Shown here: piece by piece, positions 1 through 7,607 of the stretch
Numbering within the stretch: position 1 is the stretch's first letter
How the letters are laid out: every line of letters begins with the position of its first letter
Assembly (NCBI RefSeq): GCF_017876155.1
Contig: NZ_JAGINP010000030.1
Span: 37,088-101,087 of the forward strand
From: Azospirillum rugosum
GTDB lineage: Bacteria > Pseudomonadota > Alphaproteobacteria > Azospirillales > Azospirillaceae
Direction of reading: 5' to 3'
Length of the DNA stretch: 64,000 nt
The notes under the pieces: model-generated
Database searches by the model: none
Seen by the model: only the letters and a program-made list of their open reading frames with translations
What the model was told of the DNA's origin: nothing
Program-made: the position numbers and the translations under genes

Positions 1-330
1 AACGACCTGACGGCGCCGGCCCTGACCGTGGCGCCGGTCATCGCCGACGTGCTGGCGGCGCTGGAGGCGACGCCCGGATGCCTGCTGGCGCGCCTGTCCG
101 GCAGCGGCGCCACCTGCTTCGGCCTCTACGCCGACGCCGGCGAGGCCGCAGCCGCGGCGACCGCCATCCAGGCGGCGCAGCCGCGCTGGTGGGTCAAGGC
201 GGCGCGCCTGCTGCCCACCGCTGCGGACGCGCCGCCGCTGCCCAAGGGGATCGCCGCCGCTCCGGCCGGAGCCGTCGCCCCGCCACCGCCGGTCCCCTTC
301 CCGGACACCGGCGGCTGGGGCGTGGGCTGA
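1..330 (+). CDS. ispE: 4-diphosphocytidyl-2-C-methyl-D-erythritol kinase, C-terminal part
   Basis: This is the 3' part of a gene whose start lies outside the window; the reading frame is open from base 1. IspE is a GHMP-family kinase that phosphorylates CDP-methylerythritol in the cytosolic MEP isoprenoid pathway. The visible residues contain the late GHMP glycine motif SGSGATCFGL and the preceding NDL(T)AP segment that is usual near the IspE C-terminus. After the domain the protein ends in a proline/alanine-rich tail of roughly 35 residues that looks like a lineage-specific extension. It converges on the minus-strand gene that ends at 368. The family call is fairly secure; nothing can be said about its promoter or partners upstream. 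Confidence 0.85.
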   Translation, partial: NDLTAPALTVAPVIADVLAALEATPGCLLARLSGSGATCFGLYADAGEAAAAATAIQAAQPRWWVKAARLLPTAADAPPLPKGIAAAPAGAVAPPPPVPFPDTGGWGVG

Positions 331-367
331 CCGGGGCTGACCGCTCCCTTGTTGCCGCGACGGAGCG

Positions 368-868
368 TCAGCAGCCGCCGCCGCGGGTCATCGCACCGCC
401 GAGCATAGCGCCGCCGAGCGTGCCGGCGGCGGTCGCCGCGAGCTTGCCGTCGCCGCGACCGAACTGCGACCCGACCAGACCGCCAACGGCCGCCCCGCCG
501 AGCACACCGACCAGATCGCCGTCCAGCAGGCCGCAATCGGCCGGCGGAGGAGCTTGGCGTACGACCCGCCGGGGCTGCTGGACGATGACCGGGGGCGGCT
601 CCTCCACATAGACGGGGGCCGGGGCGTAGTGCACTACGGGCGGCGCTTGCCGGACGATCACCGGCGGCGGCCGGCGAACGATCACGACCTCGTCATCCTC
701 GTAATACTCCCGCTGATGCCCGTGGTGGCCGTGCTTGGCGCGCCAGCCATGGGCCGGCGCCCAGTCGGGCGGATCGGCCAGGACCGGCGGCGCCCAGGCG
801 CCGAGGGCCACGACGCCGGCCACCAGCGCGACGGCGAGGGACTTGGGTGCGAAGCGGACGTGCGACAT
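368..868 (-). CDS. secreted glycine-zipper envelope protein
   Basis: This 166-residue protein begins with a Sec signal peptide whose hydrophobic core spans residues 10-30 and has a likely cleavage after Ala31 (VLA/DPP). The mature part has a His-rich stretch at about 40-50, a Pro/Val/Gln-rich low-complexity middle at about 60-110, and a C-terminal glycine-zipper segment at about 115-160 rich in GG and GxxxG steps (GVLGGAAVGGLVG). Glycine-zipper 2TM proteins of this kind (Rickettsia 17-kDa antigen/SlyB-like) sit in or under the outer membrane. There is no lipobox cysteine after the signal, so it is not an obvious lipoprotein. A GGAG ribosome site precedes the ATG. The exact function is unknown. 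Confidence 0.75.
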   Translation of the reverse strand: MSHVRFAPKSLAVALVAGVVALGAWAPPVLADPPDWAPAHGWRAKHGHHGHQREYYEDDEVVIVRRPPPVIVRQAPPVVHYAPAPVYVEEPPPVIVQQPRRVVRQAPPPADCGLLDGDLVGVLGGAAVGGLVGSQFGRGDGKLAATAAGTLGGAMLGGAMTRGGGC

Positions 869-1206
869 GGAAGCTCCAAAGGAGTGTTCTTACCCAGATG
901 AACAGCTGGGGCTGAGCGGTTCTTCCATCAATCAACCCAGACGGGGCATGACATTTTGTGGCCCCTGGCGCCGATCGGGCAGCCACTCCGGGAGGAGGCG
1001 CGCCGCAAGCGTCGCGCCCGTCCGCAAAGCGGATTGTTGGGAAAGCAAATTTTTTTCGTCCCTGACGGATTAAGTGCGATCCCGCTTCGTAAACCGTATG
1101 TCAGTGAGCGCCTCAATGGTCGCGCATGACAACAGGCGTTTTATTGTGCCCGTTCAGCAAGAAACACGTTTCGACAACAAGATGAGGAATTTTCTTGAAG
1201 ATGATC
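869..1206. other. gene-free stretch upstream of the candidate small RNA
   Basis: No reading frame here has a convincing ribosome site or domain. The segment contains the promoter region of the minus-strand glycine-zipper gene and several AT-rich patches near 1040-1070 and 1180-1200, but no repeat or palindrome that could be assigned. Confidence 0.5.
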
Positions 1207-1235
1207 TTGCAGGAAAGCGTGGCTTTCATTAAATA
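1207..1235 (+). promoter_or_regulatory. sigma-70-type promoter for the candidate small RNA
   Basis: TTGCAG at 1207-1212 and TAAATA at 1230-1235 are separated by exactly 17 bases. Transcription would start near 1242, about 95 bases before the intrinsic terminator at 1304-1335. No open frame with a ribosome site lies between them. Confidence 0.5.
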
Positions 1236-1241
1236 GACATC

Positions 1242-1336
1242 GCCGGCGAAGAGCAGACGTTGGCCCTTCGGCCGATCAGGCTGAATGAAGCGATCTCATT
1301 GCGAGGCCGCACCGTAACAGGTGCGGCCTTTTTTTG
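1242..1336 (+). ncRNA. candidate small non-coding RNA of about 95 nt
   Basis: The segment lies between a good promoter candidate and a strong intrinsic terminator and has no credible coding frame. It contains a short internal hairpin (GGCC-CTT-CGGCC near 1262-1273) and ends in the terminator stem. It is not recognised as a known family. An alternative is that it is the 3' end of a longer untranslated RNA. Expression has not been shown. Confidence 0.4.
1304..1335 (+). terminator. intrinsic terminator of the candidate small RNA
   Basis: A perfect 10-bp stem (AGGCCGCACC at 1304-1313 with GGTGCGGCCT at 1320-1329) has a six-base loop and is followed by six T residues. Confidence 0.85.
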
Positions 1337-1433
1337 CTTTCCTTCTGGTAGAAATCGGTAAGCAATCCTTACGTTCCCCGGATTTTTTTTCGCGACCACG
1401 GATTAAGACTCGGTTTTCCCCCAAAGAGCCCAC

Positions 1434-1462
1434 TTGCCTTTCCCGATGATTGTGGTATACCA
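1434..1462 (+). promoter_or_regulatory. promoter with overlapping palindromic operator ahead of the OFA transporter
   Basis: TTGCCT at 1434-1439 and TATACC at 1456-1461 are 16 bases apart. The -10 element is embedded in the perfect palindrome TGGTATACCA at 1453-1462. Palindromes of the type TNGTATACNA are typical targets of GntR/FCD regulators, so repression at this promoter is a reasonable inference. No regulator gene lies next to it. Confidence 0.45.
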
Positions 1463-1615
1463 AGTACCAGATGCGGCACACCAAGCGCTTGTCTCAAGCG
1501 CGGCACCGCGAGAACACGAAGGGCGAAACGCCCCGATCAAAGGTCAATGCGACAACGACCAACAGCCCCGCCTGGCTGAAGCGAATTGTTTGAACACCGC
1601 ATTGGGGAGGACCAG

Positions 1616-2944
1616 ATGAGTCACACCGTAGCCGCACCGCCAGCCGGGCCATCCGCCATGGTGTCCGACAAGGTGCGCTGGATGCAGATCGTCGCCGGCA
1701 TCGTCTGCATGGTGGCGTCGGCGAACATCCAATACGCCTGGACCTTGTTCGTGCCGGAAATCCAAGCCACCCATGGCTGGACCCGCGCCTCGATCCAGAC
1801 CGCCTTCACGATCTTCGTGGTCGTGCAGACCTGGCTCACGCCCATCGAGGGCTATTTCATCGACCGCTACGGCCCCCGCGTGATTGTCGCCTTCGGCGGC
1901 CTGATGACCGGCCTCGCCTGGATCGTCAACAGCTACGCCGGTTCGCTGTCCTTGCTCTACGTCGGCTCCGCCATCGGCGGCATCGGCGTCGGCTGCGTCT
2001 ACGCCACCTGCGTCAACAACGCGCTGAAGTGGTTCCCGGACAAGCGCGGCCTCGCCGTCGGCCTGACCGCGGGCGGCTACGGCGCCGGCTCGGCCCTGAC
2101 GATCCTGCCCATCGCATCGATGATCGCCAGCTCCGGCTACCAGTCCACCTTCTTCTTCTTCGGCATCCTGCAGGGCGCGATCATCTTCGTGGCCGCCTGG
2201 TTCCTGCGCACCCCGGCCAAGGAAGAGGTGAAGGTTTCCAACAAGGTGGCGCAGAGCCGCCGCGACTACACCCTGTCCGAGGCCCTGCGCACCCCGGTCT
2301 TCTGGGTCATGCAGGTCATGTTCATCTGCACGGTCACCGGCGGCCTGATGGCCGTGGCGCAGCTGGGCGTCATCGCCCACGACCTGGGCGTCAAGGAAAC
2401 CCCGGTCAGCATCCTCGGCATCACCATGGCCGCCCTGCCCTTCGCGCTGATGCTCGACCGCATCATGAACGGCATCTCCCGCCCGCTGTTCGGCTTCGTG
2501 TCCGACCACATCGGCCGTGAGGCGACCATGTTCATCGCCTTCACGCTGGAAGGCCTGGGCATCATCATGCTCAGCCGCTTCGGCCACGATCCGATGATGT
2601 TCCTGATCCTGTCGGGCATGGTCTTCCTGGCCTGGGGCGAAGTCTACAGCCTGTTCAGCGCCACGTCGGCCGACACCTTCGGCACCAAGCACGCCGGCAA
2701 GATCTACGGCGTCCTCTACTGCGCCAAGGGTGTCGCCGCCCTGCTCGTGCCGCTCGGCAACCTGCTGATGGAAGCGACCGGCACCTGGGCCACCGTGCTC
2801 TACGTGACGGCGACCATGGACCTGATCGCGGCCTTCTGCGCCATCGCCGTCCTGAAGCCGATGCTGAAGCGCCACCACGCCCGCAACGAGGCCGAAGCCG
2901 CCGCCCGGCGCGGCAGCCCGGTGGCCGCCACCGTCAGCCCCTGA
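1616..2944 (+). CDS. MFS transporter, oxalate/formate antiporter (OFA) family
   Basis: This 442-residue inner-membrane protein has about 12 hydrophobic segments split into two halves by a cytoplasmic loop near residues 200-220. It matches the OFA branch of the major facilitator superfamily, whose type member OxlT exchanges oxalate for formate. The late segment AGKIYGVLYCAKG carries a lysine at the place where OxlT has its substrate-binding Lys, and an earlier DRIMNGISRP segment offers a candidate for the conserved Arg. I chose ATG 1616 because GGGGAGGA ends four bases before it; an in-frame TTG at 1586 has no such site. The gene stands alone and ends in a strong terminator. The true substrate could be another small monocarboxylate or dicarboxylate. 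Confidence 0.8.
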   Translation: MSHTVAAPPAGPSAMVSDKVRWMQIVAGIVCMVASANIQYAWTLFVPEIQATHGWTRASIQTAFTIFVVVQTWLTPIEGYFIDRYGPRVIVAFGGLMTGLAWIVNSYAGSLSLLYVGSAIGGIGVGCVYATCVNNALKWFPDKRGLAVGLTAGGYGAGSALTILPIASMIASSGYQSTFFFFGILQGAIIFVAAWFLRTPAKEEVKVSNKVAQSRRDYTLSEALRTPVFWVMQVMFICTVTGGLMAVAQLGVIAHDLGVKETPVSILGITMAALPFALMLDRIMNGISRPLFGFVSDHIGREATMFIAFTLEGLGIIMLSRFGHDPMMFLILSGMVFLAWGEVYSLFSATSADTFGTKHAGKIYGVLYCAKGVAALLVPLGNLLMEATGTWATVLYVTATMDLIAAFCAIAVLKPMLKRHHARNEAEAAARRGSPVAATVSP

Positions 2945-2970
2945 TCGCGGCACCACCGAAAAAGGCAAAA

Positions 2971-2998
2971 GGGGTCACGGCATCCGTGGCCCCTTTTT
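2971..2998 (+). terminator. intrinsic terminator of the OFA transporter gene
   Basis: A 10-bp stem (GGGGTCACGG at 2971-2980 with CCGTGGCCCC at 2984-2993, one G-T pair) with a three-base loop is followed by five T residues and lies 26 bases after the stop codon. Confidence 0.9.
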
Positions 2999-3056
2999 GC
3001 CGTCCGGCGTTATTCAGGTCCGGCCTTATGGCCGGCAAGGAACGGGCGGGGAGCGA

Positions 3057-3557
3057 ATGGGCAAAGGGAGAATGGACCCCGACGACTGGAGCAATTTGAA
3101 GCTGGTCTGCGCCTGGGCCATCGGCGGCCTGACGGTCAGCGCGGTGGCGGTCGCAGCGCTCCTCACGGTTCCGAAGCCGCCCGGCGGGGTCATCGTCGAG
3201 CGGGCGATCCACAACATGGACCAGGAGACCTGCGAGCGGCTGCTGCGCCGCTTCGCCGAACAGCCCCTGACAGGATCGAGCATATCGGGTTTGGGCATGG
3301 CGGGATCGCGGGTGCTGTGGCTGTGGGCGGAGGAGTCGACGCCGGGCGTCTACACGGGCGCCCCCTGGACCGCGCAGATCGCGGGCATGCCATCAGCCGG
3401 GGGCACGACCGCCTCGCCGCGCCCCTACGCCTTCGACCCGGCCGCCCAGGCCATTCCGCCGGAGGCCTGCTCCTTCCCCAGCAACTCGCTGTACATCGTC
3501 GCGGTGGAAGGGGCGGCGGGCGAGAAGCACGCCTCGGAGCGGACCAAATCGCCATAA
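3057..3557 (+). CDS. membrane-anchored hypothetical protein
   Basis: This 166-residue protein is not recognised. One hydrophobic segment near residues 15-38 (CAWAIGGLTVSAVAVAALL) follows a short charged N-terminus, which suggests an inner-membrane anchor with the remaining 125 residues outside. The outer part contains two cysteines and no known catalytic motif. ATG 3057 has CGGGGAG upstream; ATG 3072 with AAGGGAG is an equally good start. The frame is also open back to 2997, but that overlaps the previous gene's terminator. The gene converges on the Bax-inhibitor-1 gene, and its stop codon overlaps that gene's terminator. Confidence 0.6.
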   Translation: MGKGRMDPDDWSNLKLVCAWAIGGLTVSAVAVAALLTVPKPPGGVIVERAIHNMDQETCERLLRRFAEQPLTGSSISGLGMAGSRVLWLWAEESTPGVYTGAPWTAQIAGMPSAGGTTASPRPYAFDPAAQAIPPEACSFPSNSLYIVAVEGAAGEKHASERTKSP

Positions 3558-3583
3558 AAAAAGCGGCCGCGCGAGGCGGCCGC
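3556..3583 (-). terminator. intrinsic terminator of the Bax-inhibitor-1 gene
   Basis: Read on the minus strand, a perfect GCGGCCGC stem (arms at 3576-3583 and 3563-3570) with a five-base loop is followed by seven T residues (3562-3556). It overlaps the stop codon of the convergent plus-strand gene. Confidence 0.85.
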
Positions 3584-3647
3584 AGTTACCCAAGACAGTA
3601 CCGAACTTGACAGAAGGAAACCCGTATCAACCCGTACTCGTTGCCCC

Positions 3648-4370
3648 TTACTCCTCGCGCTGCCCCATGAGCTGGAGGAGCATCTGGAAGAGGTTGATGA
3701 AGTTGAGGTAGAGGGAAAGCGCGCCCATGACGGCGAGCTTGGTGTTGGTCTCGTGGCCGTAGCCCTCGGCGTACTCTTCCTTGATGCGCTGGGTGTCGTA
3801 GGCGGTCAGGCCGGTGAAGATGACGACGCCGATGACCGAGATGGCGAACTGCAGCGCGCTGGAGCCGACGAAGATGTTGACCAGGCTGGCGATGACGATG
3901 CCGATCAGGCCCATCATCAGGAAGGAGCCCATCTTCGACAGGTCGGCCTTGGTGGTGTAGCCCCACAGGCTCATCGCGGCGAACATGGCGGCGGTGATGA
4001 AGAACACCCGCGCCACGCTGGCCCCGGTGAAGACCAGGAAGATCGACGCCATGGAGACGCCCATCACCGCGCAGAATGCCCAGAACAGCCCTTGCAGGCC
4101 GCTCGCCGACATCCGCTCGAACCGCCAGGACAGAACCATGATGAAGGCCAGCGGCGCCAGCATCACCACCCACTTCAGCGGCGTGGTGAAGATCGGCACG
4201 TACAGCGCCGGCGTGCTCGCCACGAACAGCGCCACCAGCCCGGTCACGCCCAGGCCCAGCATCATGAAGTTGTAGACCCGCAGCATGTGCTTGCGCAGGC
4301 CCTCGTCGAAGGCAGCGCCGTAGGTCTGGGCGGCGCCGCCGAATCCTTGTCCGTAATAGGGTCCGCTCAT
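3648..4370 (-). CDS. Bax inhibitor-1/YccA family membrane protein
   Basis: This 240-residue protein has a Tyr/Gly/Ala-rich N-terminus (about residues 1-20), seven likely membrane helices and a family-typical acidic/polar C-terminus. The late segment VVIFTGLTAYDTQRIKEEY is a hallmark of the BI-1/TMBIM family; its Asp belongs to the di-aspartyl pH sensor described for the Bacillus homologue YetJ, a calcium leak channel. Bacterial members such as YccA also modulate FtsH proteolysis. The role here could be ion leak or protease regulation; the sequence cannot decide. It is a single gene with its own terminator. Confidence 0.9.
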   Translation of the reverse strand: MSGPYYGQGFGGAAQTYGAAFDEGLRKHMLRVYNFMMLGLGVTGLVALFVASTPALYVPIFTTPLKWVVMLAPLAFIMVLSWRFERMSASGLQGLFWAFCAVMGVSMASIFLVFTGASVARVFFITAAMFAAMSLWGYTTKADLSKMGSFLMMGLIGIVIASLVNIFVGSSALQFAISVIGVVIFTGLTAYDTQRIKEEYAEGYGHETNTKLAVMGALSLYLNFINLFQMLLQLMGQREE

Positions 4371-4400
4371 CGTTTCACCGTATGAATTGCAAAGGGGGGA

Positions 4401-5258
4401 TCAGAACCACGCCATCCGCGCGTCGCGGGCGTGGGCCAGGATTTCACGTTCGGACCGCTCGCCGCACAGCGCGTAGACGGTGGTCCCGACCTGCCAATAG
4501 GCGACCGAGACCTCGCCGATGCGCTCCGCCTGCGGTTCGGTCACGGCGAAGCTGTCGACCTCGCTGGCGAACAGCGTGATCAGTTCGTTCTGGCTGGAGT
4601 GGTAGGCGGCCTGGATCGCCACGCCGCCGTCCCAGGCCACCGTGCGAAGCCCGTCCGGCGCGCGCGCGATGTCCAGCTCCGGCAGCGGGACGGCCGCCGC
4701 CGGGTCGGCGGGGCTGTGCAGGCGCTGGAACAGCGAATGCGCGACCTCGGCGAAGGGCTTGAAGGAGATCTCGCTGTGCTGGGCCTGCTGGTGGGTCTGC
4801 GCGGCGATGGTGATGTAGTGGGTGGCGGCGTGCGCCGCGGCCACGGGGTTCACCGACAGGTGCTCCATCGTCGCGTGCCCGACCCAGCCGAACCCGATCA
4901 GGCACAAGGCCGCCGCCGCGCGGCGCCCCTTCCCGGAAGCCGAACGGTCGCGCGCCCGCCGGGGCGCCGGGGCATCCGCGCGACGCCACAGGGACCGCCA
5001 GCCGAGCCGGCGCGGCTGCGCCTCCCCCGTGGGGACCGCCTGCGGTTCGGGTGCCGGTTTGTTCGCCTTTGGCACCGGCACCGGGGCCGGGCTGTCCATG
5101 AACAGGATGATCTCGTCGCGCACCCGCATGTCGTGCATGACCCGCGCGGCGATCTCCGGGTTGTTTTCCAGATAGGCTTCCACGTCGATGCGCCGCCGGG
5201 CATCCAGTTCGCCGTCGATGTAGGCGTTCAGGTCGATGTCGCTGATCGGTTCGTTCAT
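4401..5258 (-). CDS. transmembrane anti-sigma factor of the ECF pair
   Basis: This 285-residue protein has an N-terminal cytoplasmic domain (residues about 1-55) with the pattern ISDIDLNAYIDGELD followed by Glu/Asn-rich helices, as seen in ECF anti-sigma factors. It then has a Pro-rich linker, a basic patch at 82-113, one membrane helix at about 114-128 and a periplasmic domain of about 155 residues. The family role is to hold the partner sigma factor at the membrane until an envelope or oxidative signal arrives. Its ATG lies two bases after the stop of the sigma gene upstream, so the two are translated together. The HxxxCxxC zinc motif of ZAS-type factors is absent. Confidence 0.75.
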   Translation of the reverse strand: MNEPISDIDLNAYIDGELDARRRIDVEAYLENNPEIAARVMHDMRVRDEIILFMDSPAPVPVPKANKPAPEPQAVPTGEAQPRRLGWRSLWRRADAPAPRRARDRSASGKGRRAAAALCLIGFGWVGHATMEHLSVNPVAAAHAATHYITIAAQTHQQAQHSEISFKPFAEVAHSLFQRLHSPADPAAAVPLPELDIARAPDGLRTVAWDGGVAIQAAYHSSQNELITLFASEVDSFAVTEPQAERIGEVSVAYWQVGTTVYALCGERSEREILAHARDARMAWF

Positions 5259-5260
5259 CG

Positions 5261-5818
5261 TCACTTCACCACGCGAAACGGGGGGCGCGCCTGACCGCTG
5301 GAAAGGGGGGCGCCGGAGGTGGCAGCCGGGAATGAGCCCGCCGGGCGCTCGCCGCTGGTCGCCGCCCGCAGCGCCTCGCGGGCGCGGCCGAGGCGCGACA
5401 TCAGGGTGCCGACCGGCACGCCCAGGCATTCCGCCGCGTCCTTGTAGGTCATGCCGTCCAAGGCCACGAGGACCAGCGCCTCGCGCTGTTCGACCGGCAG
5501 GGTCATCAGCGCGGCGATGGTCTGGCCCAGGTGGACGGCGCTCATCTGCGGCGGCGGGGCGGCCTCGTCGGCCATGGACAACAGATCGCCGGTCGCCTGC
5601 CGCTCGGCCTGCAGCCGCCGCCAGCGGTCCACGAAGGTGTTGTGGACGATCGCCAGCAGCCATTTGCGCAGGTCCCGCCCGTCCATGTAGGACGCCGAGC
5701 CTTCGATGGCCTTGACAAGCGCCTCCTGGACGAGGTCTTCCGCCTGGTCGGGATCACGCATCAGGACGAGGGCGTAGCGCCGCAGTACGTCCAGATGCTG
5801 TCCCAGCTGCTCCTTCAT
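5261..5818 (-). CDS. ECF-type RNA polymerase sigma factor
   Basis: This 185-residue protein has a sigma-2 region at about residues 12-70 (DQAEDLVQEALVKA, then RDLRKWLLAIVHNTFVDRWRR) and a sigma-4 region at about 104-152 ending in the helix-turn-helix MTYKDAAECLGVPVGTLMSR. Regions 1 and 3 are missing, as is normal for the ECF class. I chose ATG 5818 because GGAAGGG precedes it; longer in-frame starts would run into the promoter region. About 30 residues beyond the fold are a low-complexity tail. It is the first gene of a two-gene operon with its anti-sigma factor, so it is probably autoregulated. It belongs to the RpoE-like anti-sigma-controlled groups, not the PhyR/EcfG type. Confidence 0.88.
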   Translation of the reverse strand: MKEQLGQHLDVLRRYALVLMRDPDQAEDLVQEALVKAIEGSASYMDGRDLRKWLLAIVHNTFVDRWRRLQAERQATGDLLSMADEAAPPPQMSAVHLGQTIAALMTLPVEQREALVLVALDGMTYKDAAECLGVPVGTLMSRLGRAREALRAATSGERPAGSFPAATSGAPLSSGQARPPFRVVK

Positions 5819-5871
5819 CACCCTTCCCGAACTGTTCTCAACCGCGGGGGCCGTTACCACCCCTCCCTTCG

Positions 5872-5899
5872 AATACGGATGGCGAGACACCTTAATCCC
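5872..5899 (-). promoter_or_regulatory. candidate autoregulatory ECF promoter
   Basis: On the minus strand GGGATT (5899-5894) and CGTATT (5877-5872) are separated by 16 bases, 54 bases ahead of the sigma gene start. A GGRA-rich -35 with a CGT-type -10 is the general form of ECF promoters. That the sigma factor reads its own promoter is inferred. Confidence 0.45.
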
Positions 5900-5984
5900 A
5901 GTTCTGCCGGAAAAATTGGATTCGAGGAAATTGGCATCGATGGGACTTTTCACTAACGTCGCCCCGGCAAAGGAAGAGGCAAGC

Positions 5985-7415
5985 ATGGCAAACGAAAAGG
6001 AAGCGGTGGCGCTCGGCTCGATCCTGGCCAGCGGGGCGATGACCGTGGGCAAGTTCACGGTCGGCATGGCGACCGGCAGCCTGGGCCTGCTGTCGGAGGC
6101 TCTGCACAGCCTGCTCGACCTCGGCGCCACCGTGCTGACCTGGTTCGCCGTGCGGATCAGCGACCAGCCGGCCGACGCGGAGCATCCCTACGGCCACGGC
6201 AAGGTGGAGAGCGTCAGCGCGCTGGCCGAGACCGGCCTGCTGTTCCTGACCAGCGCCTGGATCATCTACGAGGCCGCACACCGCCTGATGGCCGACCGGG
6301 TGGAGGTGGAGGCGACCTGGTGGGCGGTGGCGGTGGTGCTGGTGTCCATCGCCATCGACTACTACCGCGCCCGCGAGTTGTCCCGCGTGGCGAAGGAAAC
6401 CAACAGCCAGGCGCTGGAGGCTGACGCCCTGCACTTTTCCTCCGACATCCTCAGCTCCGCGGTCGTGCTGGTCGGGCTGGGGCTGGTGTGGCTCGGCTAT
6501 CCCCGGGGGGACGCGCTGGCCGCCATCGGCGTGTCGATCTTCGTGTGCCTGGCGGGCTACCGGCTCGGCCGCCGCACCATCGACACGCTGATCGACGCCG
6601 CCCCCGCCGGTGCCGCGGAACGGGTGGAGGGCATCGTGCGCGCGGTGCCGGGAATCGCCGCCGTGCAGCGGGTGCGGGTGCGCCCGGCGGGCAGCCTGCT
6701 GTTCGTGGACCTGGACGTGGCCGTCGGCCGCGCCCTGCCGCTGAACCGGGTCGCGGAGATCAAGGCCGCCGTCGTGGAGGCCCTGCGCGCCGCCATGCCG
6801 GAGGCGGAGGTGACCGTCGCCGCCCACCCGCTGGCGCTCGACGACGAGACGGTGCTGGAGCGCGTGATGGTCCGCGCGGCCGACCTCGGGGTCGGCGTCC
6901 ACCACGTCACCGTGCAGCGGGTCAACGGCCGCCTGTCGGTCAGCTTCGACCTGGAGGTGAACGGCCGCCTGCCGATCCGCCAGGCCCACGCCCTGTCCTC
7001 CCGCCTGGAACGCGCGCTGAAGGAGGAACTGGGCGACGACATCGAGGTGGAATCCCACATCGAGCCCCAGCAGGACAATGGGCAGGAGGACGGCGTCGAC
7101 GGCGTGGACATCGCGGCCGAACGGACCGCGGCGATGCAGGCCCGCATGGAGGCCTGGGCCGCGGAATCCGGACGACTTCTCGACGTCCACAACGTCCGCG
7201 TCCGCCAGACGCCGTCCGGGCTGGTGGTCAACTTCCACAGCCACGTCCCGCCCGACCTGACCGTGTCGGAGGTGCACGACGCGGTGGACGATCTGGAACG
7301 CCACATCCGCCAGCAATGGCCGGAGGTCTGCCGCATCGTCGGCCACCCCGAACCCGCCCACGACCCGGTGGGGGGAGGGACACCTGTCCCTTCTCCCCTC
7401 CGGGGAGAAGGTTAG
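5985..7415 (+). CDS. cation diffusion facilitator with an extended C-terminus
   Basis: This 476-residue inner-membrane protein is a CDF metal/proton antiporter. Six membrane helices fill about residues 10-205. The two metal-site pairs are visible as HSLLD in helix 2 and HFSSD in helix 5, with HPYGHGK in the loop between helices 2 and 3. The HxxxD pattern fits zinc, iron or cobalt exporters better than manganese exporters. Typical members have about 300 residues; here the cytosolic part runs on to residue 476 and seems to hold two or three ferredoxin-like dimerisation domains. ATG 5985 is chosen because AGGAAGAGG precedes it. The last dozen residues and the stop codon lie inside an intergenic palindromic repeat. 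Confidence 0.85.
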   Translation: MANEKEAVALGSILASGAMTVGKFTVGMATGSLGLLSEALHSLLDLGATVLTWFAVRISDQPADAEHPYGHGKVESVSALAETGLLFLTSAWIIYEAAHRLMADRVEVEATWWAVAVVLVSIAIDYYRARELSRVAKETNSQALEADALHFSSDILSSAVVLVGLGLVWLGYPRGDALAAIGVSIFVCLAGYRLGRRTIDTLIDAAPAGAAERVEGIVRAVPGIAAVQRVRVRPAGSLLFVDLDVAVGRALPLNRVAEIKAAVVEALRAAMPEAEVTVAAHPLALDDETVLERVMVRAADLGVGVHHVTVQRVNGRLSVSFDLEVNGRLPIRQAHALSSRLERALKEELGDDIEVESHIEPQQDNGQEDGVDGVDIAAERTAAMQARMEAWAAESGRLLDVHNVRVRQTPSGLVVNFHSHVPPDLTVSEVHDAVDDLERHIRQQWPEVCRIVGHPEPAHDPVGGGTPVPSPLRGEG

Positions 7416-7520
7416 GATGAGGGGGCGCCCGAAGGGCGGACAGGCACTGCAATGAGCGTGCGTTGTCGGCCTACGGCCGCCCCCTTACCCAACCCTCTCC
7501 CCAGAGGGGCGGGGGCTTGA
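7384..7520. repeat. REP/BIME-like paired palindrome A
   Basis: Two facing hairpin units (left TCTCCCCTCCGGGGAGA, right CTCTCCCCAGAGGGG) carry the tails GGTTAGGATGAGGGGG and its near-complement CCCCCTTACCCAACC. The left unit encodes the end of the cation diffusion facilitator. The same layout recurs at 11095, 26397, 35254 and 56801. Confidence 0.75.
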
Positions 7521-7607
7521 ACTCCGATCGGCCCTGCAATCCGGGCATGCCTCCGTGTGCGGATTGTCCACTAGGCTGATCGCCCCTTGCCGCCTGCCGC
7601 CGAGACG

